IMG/VR virus record: IMGVR_UViG_3300028007_000001
Coordinates: 17,347 to 81,346 of that record
From: a virus
DNA: 64,000 nt
Direction: 5' to 3' (one strand)
Position numbers and translations under genes: made by a program. Numbering within the stretch: position 1 is the first letter of the stretch; every line of letters starts with the position of its first letter. Under the pieces are notes generated by a model. The model was not told where the DNA came from. It saw only the letters and a list, made by a program, of their open reading frames with translations, and did not search any database. This document shows positions 48,215-55,747 of the stretch, in pieces.

Positions 48215-48943
48215 GTGCCCGAACTGCGTGATGGATCAACTGCCGAGGACGTGAGACTCGACCGCCTCGTTCTTTTCGATGAACGAAGCAGAGAGTTTCC
48301 GATCAGCACTGTCGTTGAAGGACTACCTCTCAGGTCTCGGTCCTGGTGGTGTCCCCCGCACCTTGATCAAGGCCGTGAGGGTGCTTGCGTAGGCTTTGCC
48401 TGGGCGCACGAACTCTGCGCTGTGCCCAAGATGCACGGAGTGACGGCCGACTTCGCACGCACCCAGATCTACTGGGAGGCTCAGAAGATCGACCCTTGGG
48501 ATGGAGGCGCCTACCCCGGCGCCTCTCCCTTCTACGAGGGGACGGCTGTTCTCGCAGGAGTCAAGGTTCTGCAAAAGCAGAATCTTTACGAAGGCTACCG
48601 ATGGGCCTTCAACATCGAGGACGCCATGAGGGCTATCGCATACGAAGGCCCAGTCGTCATGGGACTTCCCTGGTACGAGTCGATGTACGACACTGATCGT
48701 GACGGTTGGCTTTGGGTGGACCGCTCTTCTCGCCAGGTCGGAGGTCACGCCATCCTCGCCCGAGGCGTTCTTCTCAAGTCACCACTCGGAGAAGTGATCA
48801 GATTCCGAAACTCTTGGGGCAAGTCCTGGGGGGTCAACGGGGACTGCTTCATCCGGGTCGAAGACGTGGAGTGGTTGCTCAAGAACCAGGGAGAAGTTTG
48901 CGTTCCCTACGGCCGCAAGAACAGGAGGACCGCAAATGGGTGA
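48215..48943 (+). CDS. papain-like (C1A) cysteine protease
   Basis: 242 residues from GTG 48215; a longer frame to 48089 overlaps the fibre gene and is rejected. DQGREGACVGFAWAH (about 52-66) holds the oxyanion Gln and catalytic Cys; VGGHAILARGV (about 180-190) the catalytic His; RNSWGKSWGVNGDCF (about 203-217) the Asn-Ser-Trp-Gly motif. All C1A landmarks are present with no signal peptide or pro-domain. Gene order between tail fibres and endolysin suggests cleavage of virion or cell-surface protein, or host protein at lysis. Papain-type enzymes are uncommon in bacteriophages. Confidence 0.85.
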   Translation: MPELRDGSTAEDVRLDRLVLFDERSREFPISTVVEGLPLRSRSWWCPPHLDQGREGACVGFAWAHELCAVPKMHGVTADFARTQIYWEAQKIDPWDGGAYPGASPFYEGTAVLAGVKVLQKQNLYEGYRWAFNIEDAMRAIAYEGPVVMGLPWYESMYDTDRDGWLWVDRSSRQVGGHAILARGVLLKSPLGEVIRFRNSWGKSWGVNGDCFIRVEDVEWLLKNQGEVCVPYGRKNRRTANG

Positions 48944-49049
48944 CGAGGACATCGTTCACGAAGACGAAGAGGTCGACGCCGAACCTCAATTCCTGAGCGA
49001 AGAAGAGATGGCCTTCCGCCAGGACGAACCCGACATCCACAAGGACTGA
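48936..49049 (+). CDS. small acidic protein
   Basis: 37 residues, 15 of them Asp or Glu (for example DIVHEDEEVDAEP). The ATG follows AGGAGGACCGCAA and overlaps the protease stop; it ends 3 nt before the endolysin start. Possibly a protease- or lysin-modulating peptide (inference). Confidence 0.6.
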   Translation: MGDEDIVHEDEEVDAEPQFLSEEEMAFRQDEPDIHKD

Positions 49050-49052
49050 CCG

Positions 49053-49997
49053 ATGGCAACGATCGTGATCCAGATGGGACACGTTCCCCGGACTCGGGGA
49101 GCGACAGGTACTCACCGAGAGCAGGAGTTCAACAGGGCTGTCGCCCCTCGCATCGAGGCGAGGCTCAGATCGCTTGGGCATACGGTCCATGTGATCGGCG
49201 CAGACATCCGCCCTCCCTCCAGCGACGTGTTCGTGTCGCTGCATTGCGATGGCAGCACGAACCGTGCTCGCCACGGCGCCTCGGTAGGCTACGTGCCAGG
49301 AGATGCCACTGACCAGCGACTCGCTCACGCTTGGAAGCGAGCGCACCAGCGGCACGGATACAGGTGGGGGTTCCTTCCTGACAACTACACCAGGAATCTT
49401 TCCGGTTACTACGCATGGAACTCTCGGGACTCTCGGAGTACGAGAGCGACCTACAAGTTCCTCGCTGAGCACGGCCACACGACGAATCCCGAAGAGGAAG
49501 CGTGGCTCTTTAGCAACCTGGATCAGTGCGCTCAGGCGCACGTGGATGCGATTGGAGAAGTCGTGGGACACCCGAACACCTACGCCCGCCCGGCCGGACT
49601 TCCCGCCCGAGACAAGATCGTGACGGGAGTCGTCGTTCCGAAGACCTCTCCGAATTCGGAAGGTTTCTATCCGACGTGGATTCTCGATGTGTCAGGAGGG
49701 GTCTTCACCCTGCATCGGGCGAAGTTCTACGGATCGGTTCCCGGACTCGGCATCGACCTGCCGAGGGCGGGGCTTCGGGCCACAGACATCGTGCCCACTC
49801 CCACCGGGAAGGGCTACTACGTGCTCGACTCCGGGGGTGGGGTCTACACCTTCGGTGATGCCAAGTACGAGGGCGCCGTGCCCGGCCTGAAGGACGCTCC
49901 TGCGTACCAGAGAGGGCGCTCGTACGTCGGCCTGTCGATCACCCCAGGCGGGTACACGCTCGTCGGTGACGACGGATTCGAAGTGGCATTCGCATAG
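49053..49997 (+). CDS. lysA: endolysin, N-acetylmuramoyl-L-alanine amidase
   Basis: 314 residues. The Amidase_3 zinc domain spans about 1-175: GHVPRTRGATGTHREQEFNR (first His/Glu region), SDVFVSLHCDGS (second His) and a later acidic residue. From about 205, two similar 45-residue repeats (WILDVSGGVFTLHRAKFYGS; YYVLDSGGGVYTFGDAKYEG) resemble actinobacterial cell-wall or esterase-associated repeats and probably bind the envelope. It cleaves the peptide from glycan at lysis. Near 49649 it contains TCCGAATTCGGA. Confidence 0.87.
   Translation: MATIVIQMGHVPRTRGATGTHREQEFNRAVAPRIEARLRSLGHTVHVIGADIRPPSSDVFVSLHCDGSTNRARHGASVGYVPGDATDQRLAHAWKRAHQRHGYRWGFLPDNYTRNLSGYYAWNSRDSRSTRATYKFLAEHGHTTNPEEEAWLFSNLDQCAQAHVDAIGEVVGHPNTYARPAGLPARDKIVTGVVVPKTSPNSEGFYPTWILDVSGGVFTLHRAKFYGSVPGLGIDLPRAGLRATDIVPTPTGKGYYVLDSGGGVYTFGDAKYEGAVPGLKDAPAYQRGRSYVGLSITPGGYTLVGDDGFEVAFA
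49649..49660. repeat. palindrome TCCGAATTCGGA (coding copy)
   Basis: A perfect 12-bp family member inside the endolysin gene, at the linker between amidase and repeat domains. Confidence 0.8.
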
Positions 49998-50066
49998 CCA
50001 CATACGTTTAGGGAGGTAATCAGTCCGTAGTCCGGTTTAGGACTCCTGGCCCTGGCGGGTACAACA

Positions 50067-50294
50067 GTGGGTGAACCAAACTCAGTGCTAGAGATCCTTG
50101 ACGCTGCTGGAACCATCGGTCTCTTGGTCGTCATCGTGTTCGGTGCGCTCAAGGGCTGGTGGGTTCCCGGATGGGCGTACAAGAACGCCTTGCGGGAGAT
50201 CGAGCAGTGGAAGGATCTCGCCTTGACAGGGACAGAGATTGCTGAACGGTTGGTGAGGCGTGATGTTGGGGGTCGTCGTGCATCGGACTCGTGA
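50067..50294 (+). CDS. putative holin (single TM, charged tail)
   Basis: 75 residues from a GTG. One hydrophobic helix (about 9-28, AAGTIGLLVVIVFGALKG) is followed by WWVPGWAYKNALREIEQW and a charged helix. This layout is common among actinophage lysis-module membrane proteins. The late motif CATACGTTTAGGGAGG lies 50 bp upstream. Confidence 0.65.
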   Translation: MGEPNSVLEILDAAGTIGLLVVIVFGALKGWWVPGWAYKNALREIEQWKDLALTGTEIAERLVRRDVGGRRASDS

Positions 50295-50538
50295 GCAGAT
50301 CGAGAGTCCCGCTGACCTGCGGACGGTTCTCTCTGCGTTGGCGACCGATTGCCGTACTCAGGATCTCCCTGAGATCGACCGCACTCCCCACATGGAGATC
50401 ACTGCCGAGAACCTCCGGATCCGGCAAGCACTGATTCTTTCGGAATTTCCTACGGAGGAACTGGAAGAAATCAGGAACAACGGCTCGACCAAGCACTCCA
50501 AGATGCTTGTTGCCGAGATCGTTCGACGGATGCTCTGA
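50263..50538 (+). CDS. hypothetical lysis-region protein
   Basis: 91 residues, overlapping the upstream gene by 32 nt (ATG 50263; GTG 50278 also possible). Soluble helical protein (LRTVLSALATDC; EELEEIRNNGSTKH). Unknown. Confidence 0.55.
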   Translation: MLGVVVHRTREQIESPADLRTVLSALATDCRTQDLPEIDRTPHMEITAENLRIRQALILSEFPTEELEEIRNNGSTKHSKMLVAEIVRRML

Positions 50539-50560
50539 ACCCTGTCAAGGAGGTAGGCAA

Positions 50561-50908
50561 GTGGAGTTCGTTCCGATGGCGGCAGTCGCCGCACTGACCA
50601 AGAAGGTCATCGACTTCCTGAAGTACGTCCAGAACCGAGACTGGAACGGTGTCGTGACTCAGGCGATCGTCTGGGGCGCCGGGGTTCTCGTCATCTGGCT
50701 CGTATCAGGGACGGCGTGGGCCACCGGAATCACGGTGGGGAACTTCAACCTTTCCGATCTGAACGCCGAGAGCATCGTGTTCGTCGGACTCACCCTGTCG
50801 TCTCTGAGTTCGGTCGTGCTTCACGACGTTCCTCAGCAGTTGGACCCGACCGTGAAGACGACCCACCAGAAGTTGACCCGCTTGAGAGGGTCGGGAGAAT
50901 CCGAATAG
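50561..50908 (+). CDS. putative holin with two TM helices
   Basis: 115 residues, GTG after AAGGAGG. Two hydrophobic helices (about 24-42, VTQAIVWGAGVLVIWLV, and about 60-76, SIVFVGLTLSSLSSVVL) with an amphipathic N-terminus and charged C-terminus. Last gene of the rightward late block, just before a strong terminator; typical holin position. Confidence 0.72.
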   Translation: MEFVPMAAVAALTKKVIDFLKYVQNRDWNGVVTQAIVWGAGVLVIWLVSGTAWATGITVGNFNLSDLNAESIVFVGLTLSSLSSVVLHDVPQQLDPTVKTTHQKLTRLRGSGESE

Positions 50909-50938
50909 TCCTGCGGTTACCCCCCGCTCGGAAGGTGG

Positions 50939-50967
50939 AGGCCCCTTCGGGGGCCTTCATCTTTTTT
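50939..50967 (+). terminator. Rho-independent terminator of late operon
   Basis: AGGCCCC (50939-50945), loop TTCG, GGGGCCT (50950-50956), then TCATCTTTTTT. Ends rightward structural/lysis transcription; the converging leftward gene ends at 50957 inside it. Confidence 0.92.
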
Positions 50968-51073
50968 CGGATTCCGGGAGGTACCGCCACCAACGCTTGT
51001 AGTAGTCGTGCCACGCCAGGGCAGTGATCGAGATCAGTGCCAAGTCGACCAGCGTCAGGGCGAACTTGATCAC
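50957..51073 (-). CDS. small membrane protein
   Basis: 38 residues from GTG 51073 (overlapping the upstream stop). One hydrophobic helix (about 3-22, FALTLVDLALISITALAW) then YYKRWWRY. Its 3' end forms part of the terminator. Probably real by overlap and composition. Confidence 0.55.
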   Translation of the reverse strand: MIKFALTLVDLALISITALAWHDYYKRWWRYLPESEKR

Positions 51074-51357
51074 GACTCCACCCCGGCGCTCTTCTTCAGC
51101 GCCCAAGAGAGGCGCTCAGCGGCTTCCTGAGCGTCTGCCCAGGCGATGTCACGCTGATCCTGCTCCGACACGCCGAGGTAGTCATTCAGGGCGATCCGGA
51201 GGCAGCACTTCCATCGGTACGCCTCTGCGGTGGACGACGTGGGGAATCGGTTCACCAGATCTGCGTAAAGTTTCTCAACAGCGTCCTTGGAGTTGCCTCT
51301 GCTGGTGCGAGCGGCAAACGCCTCAAGATGCTGAACAAGGGTCCGTCTCGGAGCCAC
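51070..51357 (-). CDS. helical hypothetical protein
   Basis: 95 residues. Helical throughout with Ala/Arg/Asp; CCLRIALNDYLGVSEQDQRD is a notable segment. Last soluble gene of the leftward operon. Unknown. Confidence 0.65.
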   Translation of the reverse strand: MAPRRTLVQHLEAFAARTSRGNSKDAVEKLYADLVNRFPTSSTAEAYRWKCCLRIALNDYLGVSEQDQRDIAWADAQEAAERLSWALKKSAGVES

Positions 51358-51364
51358 GGTCGTA

Positions 51365-51736
51365 CTACTTCCTCAGTTTCGATCCACAGACAGTGCAGGC
51401 GAGGGCACGACGGCCTCCTGTCGTCACTCCCTCTGCCCAGTCATGCTCGGCGTCACCGACCAAGCACGGAGGGGCGTTCGCAAAGTCGTATCCTTCCATA
51501 GCCTCTTCGGCCAGGTCTTCGATTTCTTGGTCTGTGAGAATCTTTCCGGTCTTCGTGACGTAGAGATCTCCCTCAGAACGAGACGCTTCGATAGCATCTT
51601 GCTCTGCCATCACGGCTACGTGCATGTCACGGATGGCCTTGTCGTCCGTCTCGCAACTAGGACAGATCCCGATGCTTTCAGCAGCATCTCGGGTAATGAA
51701 CACCCCGCAGATGTCGCATCGAGGTTGGGCGCTCAC
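51365..51736 (-). CDS. zinc-ribbon protein
   Basis: 123 residues with CDIC (about 7-10), CPSC (about 25-28) and CTVC (about 114-117). Two ribbons flank a helical acidic middle. Overlaps the upstream stop by 4 nt. Function unknown. Confidence 0.68.
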   Translation of the reverse strand: MSAQPRCDICGVFITRDAAESIGICPSCETDDKAIRDMHVAVMAEQDAIEASRSEGDLYVTKTGKILTDQEIEDLAEEAMEGYDFANAPPCLVGDAEHDWAEGVTTGGRRALACTVCGSKLRK

Positions 51737-51987
51737 TCCTTTCCTCCCAATAGAGCGGGCGAGTGAAGTCCGCAGTTACGAACTCGCCACGACACGGCCA
51801 ACTCGATTCCCTGTCGCCACCCATTGATGATGCGGCGACCGCTGAGCAACTCGACGCCGTGATGCCTGCGTCGGGCCGTCCAGATGTAGAAGTGGCGAGA
51901 TCTCCAGCATCGTCCGTCTCGATGCGTAATCCCCTTACGGAGCGGAGGAAGTGCGATCGAGCGACGGCGAATTCGTAAGCAGATCAT
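51733..51987 (-). CDS. basic hypothetical protein
   Basis: 84 residues, ATG after AGGAGACACGGA with ATGA overlap. Very Arg/His-rich (CLRIRRRSIALPPLRKGITH), ending LLGGKE. Possibly nucleic-acid binding. A longer frame upstream is a shadow of the next gene. Confidence 0.55.
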   Translation of the reverse strand: MICLRIRRRSIALPPLRKGITHRDGRCWRSRHFYIWTARRRHHGVELLSGRRIINGWRQGIELAVSWRVRNCGLHSPALLGGKE

Positions 51988-52277
51988 TCCGTGTCTCCTG
52001 GACTTTCCGAAAGAGGCTTCTCGCCTCTCCGAATCCAAACCAGAGCGTTTCTCTTTCGACTCACGATGATGCGGTATTGAGACTTGATCCCCTTCTTGTC
52101 CCACTCTTCGATCAGCGTGCGGAGGCTGTACGTCGATGCCTTCTTCGACCACATACGCCAGTATGTGCGGCGCCTCACCGCATCCCAGAGACCCGCCAGG
52201 AAGAGCAAGATCCTCAGAAGCACGAAGGGAGCAAGCATTCCCGAGACAAAGATGACGGCGACCTTCACGGCGCTCAC
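51984..52277 (-). CDS. membrane-anchored basic protein
   Basis: 97 residues from GTG 52277 after AGGAGGAAGG. An N-terminal hydrophobic helix (about 5-30) is followed by a basic soluble part (RRRTYWRMWSKKAS; IIVSRKRNALVWIRRGEK). Unknown. Confidence 0.65.
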   Translation of the reverse strand: MSAVKVAVIFVSGMLAPFVLLRILLFLAGLWDAVRRRTYWRMWSKKASTYSLRTLIEEWDKKGIKSQYRIIVSRKRNALVWIRRGEKPLSESPGDTE

Positions 52278-52984
52278 TTCCCTTCCTCCTGGTAGAGCGA
52301 AAGGAATCCCAAGGCGATATTTCGCACATCGTCTGGAGTGAGGGATTCGGCGTTGTCGTGGAGCACCCGCAGGACTTCTTTGGCCTTACCTAGAAGGTTT
52401 CCGCAATGAGGGCAGATAGCGGCGTTGTGGTGGTTGTCTCCGAGTGGGGCGAATCGAGCCAAGGAGATCTCTCTCTCGATCCTGCTCAGTTCCTTCTGTG
52501 CCTCTTCCAAGTGCCCGTCAGCCTCTTCAGCACGTGCGGTGAGATCGCTCAACTGCTGCACCATGCTTGTCTCGGCCAACTGGTAAGAGGTCAGATTGTT
52601 TCTCATTTCTTGCAAGGCGCCAGCGAGACGAGGAAGAAGATCTCGCACTTGAACTACGAAGTCAGCCAGTTCCAGGCCCGCTGGAGTGTCCATGCGCTCA
52701 CGGAGGCGCCTCGCTTCTTCCACCAGTCCCGCCACGTCGTCGGCCCCGACCTGGGGCGCAGACGAACCGGCGCTGCACGACTTGGGGAACCGGCAGCAGC
52801 GAGGGTCGTAGAGGAACGATTCGCATTCGGGCCACCGTTCGACGCATTCGGGTTTGCGGGGGTCGTCGGCCCCGACCTGAGCGGGGTGATGTGCTTCGGG
52901 AACGTCGGCCTGCCCCATGTTGTGGCCGTCAGGCAACGTACAAACGAAGCCATGACTGGTGTGCCCGCAGATCGACTCGTTCAC
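52274..52984 (-). CDS. coiled-coil zinc protein
   Basis: 236 residues. N-terminal Cys/His-rich region (about 1-75, CGHTSHGFVC; CCRFPKSC), a coiled coil (about 85-180), then CPHCGNLL (about 190-197) and a helical tail. Possibly a regulator or nucleic-acid-binding protein; no family recognised. Confidence 0.65.
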   Translation of the reverse strand: MNESICGHTSHGFVCTLPDGHNMGQADVPEAHHPAQVGADDPRKPECVERWPECESFLYDPRCCRFPKSCSAGSSAPQVGADDVAGLVEEARRLRERMDTPAGLELADFVVQVRDLLPRLAGALQEMRNNLTSYQLAETSMVQQLSDLTARAEEADGHLEEAQKELSRIEREISLARFAPLGDNHHNAAICPHCGNLLGKAKEVLRVLHDNAESLTPDDVRNIALGFLSLYQEEGK

Positions 52985-53367
52985 TGTTCTTGTCCTTCAC
53001 GCTCTAGAACACGGCGCAACTTTCTCCAGTCGGAGACGTGCCGAGTCCCTTCAGGATGTGGCTGACGAAGGCATCTCTCGCCCTTCTTGTTTCGAACCTC
53101 ACATCGTGGAGCAGGAAGACGTTCGGAAAGTTGCTTCTGGTAAACCTTCTTGTATTGCTGCGGAGAAGCAACCCGAAACTTCTTGAACATGGAGTGCTCG
53201 GGAGACTTGCGATTGGCCTCGGTCATCTTGAGCATCTGCTTGGCAGCAGATTCGGAGCGAGCCATGTAGACGCCCTGCCACGTTCCGGTGCGGCGGTGCT
53301 TCCCTACGACCCACCACCAGTTTCCGGGGTACTGCCCTCGCTTTCCCTTCCGAGTCTTGCTACCCAC
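52981..53367 (-). CDS. basic DNA-binding-like protein
   Basis: 128 residues from GTG 53367 after GGAGGAAAGGG. Basic throughout; WWWVVGKHRRTGTWQGVYMA at the N-terminus resembles a beta-rich nucleic-acid-binding element. CEVRNKKGERC (about 93-103) with later His could bind zinc. Overlaps the MerR-like gene start region. Unknown. Confidence 0.55.
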   Translation of the reverse strand: MGSKTRKGKRGQYPGNWWWVVGKHRRTGTWQGVYMARSESAAKQMLKMTEANRKSPEHSMFKKFRVASPQQYKKVYQKQLSERLPAPRCEVRNKKGERCLRQPHPEGTRHVSDWRKLRRVLEREGQEQ

Positions 53368-53738
53368 ACGAATCCCTTTCCTCCAAGGAGGGATGCTGAG
53401 AGGTCGCTCTCGCATACCTCGTCTGAGACGATCTTGACTCCTTCTGTTGATACGACAATCCAACCCACGAAGGAATCCAGGTCTACCGTTCCGAGTTCAT
53501 CGAAGACACTCCGGATCTTCCGAAGACCGAACCCGGAGTCCATCATCTGCTTGAGCAGAACTACCTTCCGGAGATCGCCTTCGGAATACATCCGATAGCG
53601 TCCAGACCCCGAAGGGTCGTTGATGGATGGAACGATTAGACGTGTTCGTACCCAGTAGTCGATCTGCCGGTACGAAACGTTTGCGATTCTGCACACGTCG
53701 CTCGACGTGTAGGCGCCTTCAGGAACGTCAGCAGGCAT
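53304..53738 (-). CDS. MerR-like regulator
   Basis: 144 residues, ATG after AAGGAGGGTGAC. Winged HTH: YTSSDVCRIANVSYRQIDYW (about 10-29), then RLIVPSINDPSGSGRYRMYSEGDLRK (wing and helix, about 33-58) and a helical LLKQMMDSGFGLRKIRSVF. The C-terminal effector part is short. Could control the leftward operon or act as an excisionase-like DNA-binding protein. Confidence 0.75.
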   Translation of the reverse strand: MPADVPEGAYTSSDVCRIANVSYRQIDYWVRTRLIVPSINDPSGSGRYRMYSEGDLRKVVLLKQMMDSGFGLRKIRSVFDELGTVDLDSFVGWIVVSTEGVKIVSDEVCESDLSASLLGGKGFVWVARLGRESEGSTPETGGGS

Positions 53739-53739
53739 G

Positions 53740-54246
53740 TCACCCTCCTTGAACTACCTCATTGTAGTTTCTCTGCGCCCACCGTGCAAGGTGGTAGGCG
53801 TCAGCCACGTCGTGGATAGGAGGGCACTCTGCCCACTCGGCCTGAGCCGCCTCTACCATTTCGGATTTTGAGGCAGCGCCGTTCCCTGTGGCCTCCTTCT
53901 TGAGAGACCTGGGAGGCAGAGTCGTGTAGGGAGCAGACACCCGGAACAGTCGGTTCTTGATGATGCCGTGGATCTCTGCGTTGATCCGAGAGCCGGGGTA
54001 GTTGTTGGCGAACGAGTAGTCCTCGATCACCGTCAGGGCAGGAAGATGCGACATCCACATCCCACGGATGTTGGAAACAATCCAGTCGATCCGCTCGTCG
54101 TTAGTTCCCCGGAACTTTCCGGATGGGAGCAGACCGCACTCCTGCTCGTCCTTGGCTACCTCTGTTGGCAGATGCCGCCACTCGGACACCTTGGCGCCCT
54201 GCACCACCACGATTCCCGTTCCGGTTAGCGACAGATCTAGCCCCAT
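53740..54246 (-). CDS. RuvC-like Holliday junction resolvase
   Basis: 168 residues starting MGLDLSLTGTG at 54246. Catalytic acids: Asp in MGLDLS, Glu in LTVIEDYSF (about 66-74) and Asp in HDVADAYHL near the end, matching the RNase H-like RuvC fold. Longer in-frame starts up to 54342 exist but overlap the WhiB gene more. Role: resolving branched DNA before packaging. Confidence 0.78.
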   Translation of the reverse strand: MGLDLSLTGTGIVVVQGAKVSEWRHLPTEVAKDEQECGLLPSGKFRGTNDERIDWIVSNIRGMWMSHLPALTVIEDYSFANNYPGSRINAEIHGIIKNRLFRVSAPYTTLPPRSLKKEATGNGAASKSEMVEAAQAEWAECPPIHDVADAYHLARWAQRNYNEVVQGG

Positions 54247-54688
54247 GAATGGGAATGACCTTGCGCCCCTTCTTCCGGTTTCGGAACTTTTCGAGGACTT
54301 CCTTGAACTCTTCGCCCTCTGGGACTTCACGGTACCCGGCATTCCGCAGCCACTTTCTGAACTGTCGACGTTCGGGCTGGTTCATGCCTCCCCAGATTCC
54401 GAACTTTTCGTTGGTCGACACCGCCCACTGCAAGCACTCCCACTTGATCTCGCAGTTCAGGCAGATCGCTTGGCACTTCTCTTCCCGCTCTTCCCGCTTG
54501 GCTTTCGCTTCTTCCCGGAGGTCGACTTCTTCCCCGTAGAAGAGGTCGGTCGCTCCTTTGCACTTGGCGAGTTCGTAGAGCGACCTGTCTTCCCACCAAC
54601 TCGGAGTCCTTTCCGAACGGTGCGTGGACGCTTGGGGTACGACTCTGGGTTGAAGTCTGGATCGAGTGCTGATCTGGTGCGCTTCCAC
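54101..54688 (-). CDS. whiB: WhiB-like iron-sulfur regulator (copy 2)
   Basis: 195 residues, probably from GTG 54688. WWEDRSLYELAKCKGATDLF (first Cys about 43), CQAICLNCEIKWEC (next three Cys, 71-84) and FGIWGG (about 95-100) complete the 4Fe-4S WhiB core. A basic Gly/Arg tail (to 195) follows. The gene overlaps the upstream gene by 183 nt and RuvC by 146 nt in different frames, unusually long overlaps. Probably a host SigA-interacting regulator. Confidence 0.75.
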   Translation of the reverse strand: MEAHQISTRSRLQPRVVPQASTHRSERTPSWWEDRSLYELAKCKGATDLFYGEEVDLREEAKAKREEREEKCQAICLNCEIKWECLQWAVSTNEKFGIWGGMNQPERRQFRKWLRNAGYREVPEGEEFKEVLEKFRNRKKGRKVIPIHGARSVANRNGNRGGAGRQGVRVAASANRGSQGRAGVRSAPIRKVPGN

Positions 54689-54870
54689 TGTCGATGAATC
54701 CTCCCGAGAGATTTCCGAATGTGCTCTTGTTGGAATGCCCCTTCCTCCGTGAACACGTCATCGACTACTGCGAACATCTCGCAGAGGGGCACCAGTGCAG
54801 GCTCGATCTCTACATACCTTTGTATACGGTCTGCCTTGCGTTGTGCAACCTTTTCGTTACGCTGAGGCAC
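54457..54870 (-). CDS. hypothetical protein with Lys/Ser/Arg tail
   Basis: 137 residues from GTG 54870 after GAAGGAAACG (a TTG at 54906 would extend it). A helical N-terminal half (LCEMFAVVDDVFTEEG; IRKSLGRIHRQWKRT) precedes a histone-tail-like C-terminus (STGKKSTSGKKRKPSGKSGK). The tail region is also read in another frame as the WhiB core. Either that overlap is real or this gene ends earlier by error. Confidence 0.5.
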   Translation of the reverse strand: MPQRNEKVAQRKADRIQRYVEIEPALVPLCEMFAVVDDVFTEEGAFQQEHIRKSLGRIHRQWKRTRSALDPDFNPESYPKRPRTVRKGLRVGGKTGRSTNSPSAKERPTSSTGKKSTSGKKRKPSGKSGKRSAKRSA

Positions 54871-55747
54871 GGATCGCCTCGTTTCCTTCTTCCCAAATCT
54901 GCTCAACGCCTGGGAAGTTCACGTAGACCTCTTGCATCTTCCTGCGGCCCGACTCCGACCAGCACATGCTCCTGTATACGCACCTGTCATACAGAAAGTT
55001 TCCATGATCGCAGTCGCTAGCCATCGGGGGGATCTCATGGTTGTGCATCTTCATGGCGACGTTCTCGCACCACTGCACGACCTCACGCCACTGCTTCTGG
55101 TCGAAGTCGACGTAGAAGGGGTAGAAGCGAGCGTCGTCTCGGCACTCGTACAGAATGATTCCTCTTCGGATCTTCTTCGCCTTCATGTACGGGTACAACT
55201 GCTTGACGTGCGCCTCCTTCGGCTCACGCTTCTGATACACCCAATCGAACCCACGCCGGTTGATGGTCTTGATGTCGACCACGAACTTGATCCACTTGCC
55301 GTCGATCTTGATGGCGATGATCACGTCGAGGGTTCCCGAGACGTAGAGATCCTCGATCTCGATCCTCTGCTCGATGTGCAAGCACCGGAAGCGGTTCCGA
55401 CCCAGGACTGCCTCCATGTCGGTGAACATCCACTGCCACTTGTGGTGGTGCCAGTTCCCTGACTCCATCGTGAGTTCGCCCTCGGGGTCCGTTCTCTTCC
55501 GGCCCTCAACGCCCATGAAGGAGAACGCTGCCTGTCTCTCGCACCCGCAGATCTTCGACGGAGAGAAGCGACCGGGTGGCCTCGGAGCGGGAAGGGGAGG
55601 GATCAGATATTCAGAAACCCTCCTTCCTCTGAACCTCGGCAGGTCTCTCTTGATCAGGTATTCCTCGACCAGAGGCGTCAGGGGGTCTTCTCCCTTGGCC
55701 TTCATGTGCTTCACCAGCGAGGCGAGGATCCGAGAGTCGGTACTCAC
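54857..55747 (-). CDS. Cas4-family exonuclease
   Basis: 296 residues. PD-(D/E)XK nuclease core: LYVSGTLDVIIAIK (about 135-148) and KFVVDIKTINRR (about 154-165), giving the D...D-x-K acids. Cysteines in KICGCERQAAF (about 65-75) and DRCVYRSMCW (about 260-269) fit the four-Cys Fe-S cluster of Cas4/AddB-type enzymes. Phage Cas4-like nucleases process DNA ends for recombination; RecA and RuvC are encoded nearby. No CRISPR array or other cas gene is present. Confidence 0.82.
   Translation of the reverse strand: MSTDSRILASLVKHMKAKGEDPLTPLVEEYLIKRDLPRFRGRRVSEYLIPPLPAPRPPGRFSPSKICGCERQAAFSFMGVEGRKRTDPEGELTMESGNWHHHKWQWMFTDMEAVLGRNRFRCLHIEQRIEIEDLYVSGTLDVIIAIKIDGKWIKFVVDIKTINRRGFDWVYQKREPKEAHVKQLYPYMKAKKIRRGIILYECRDDARFYPFYVDFDQKQWREVVQWCENVAMKMHNHEIPPMASDCDHGNFLYDRCVYRSMCWSESGRRKMQEVYVNFPGVEQIWEEGNEAIRASA

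Noticed and set aside
54857-55747. CRISPR-Cas system suggested by the Cas4-like protein
   Set aside because: No repeats-spacer array or other cas gene; a stand-alone phage nuclease is the usual explanation.
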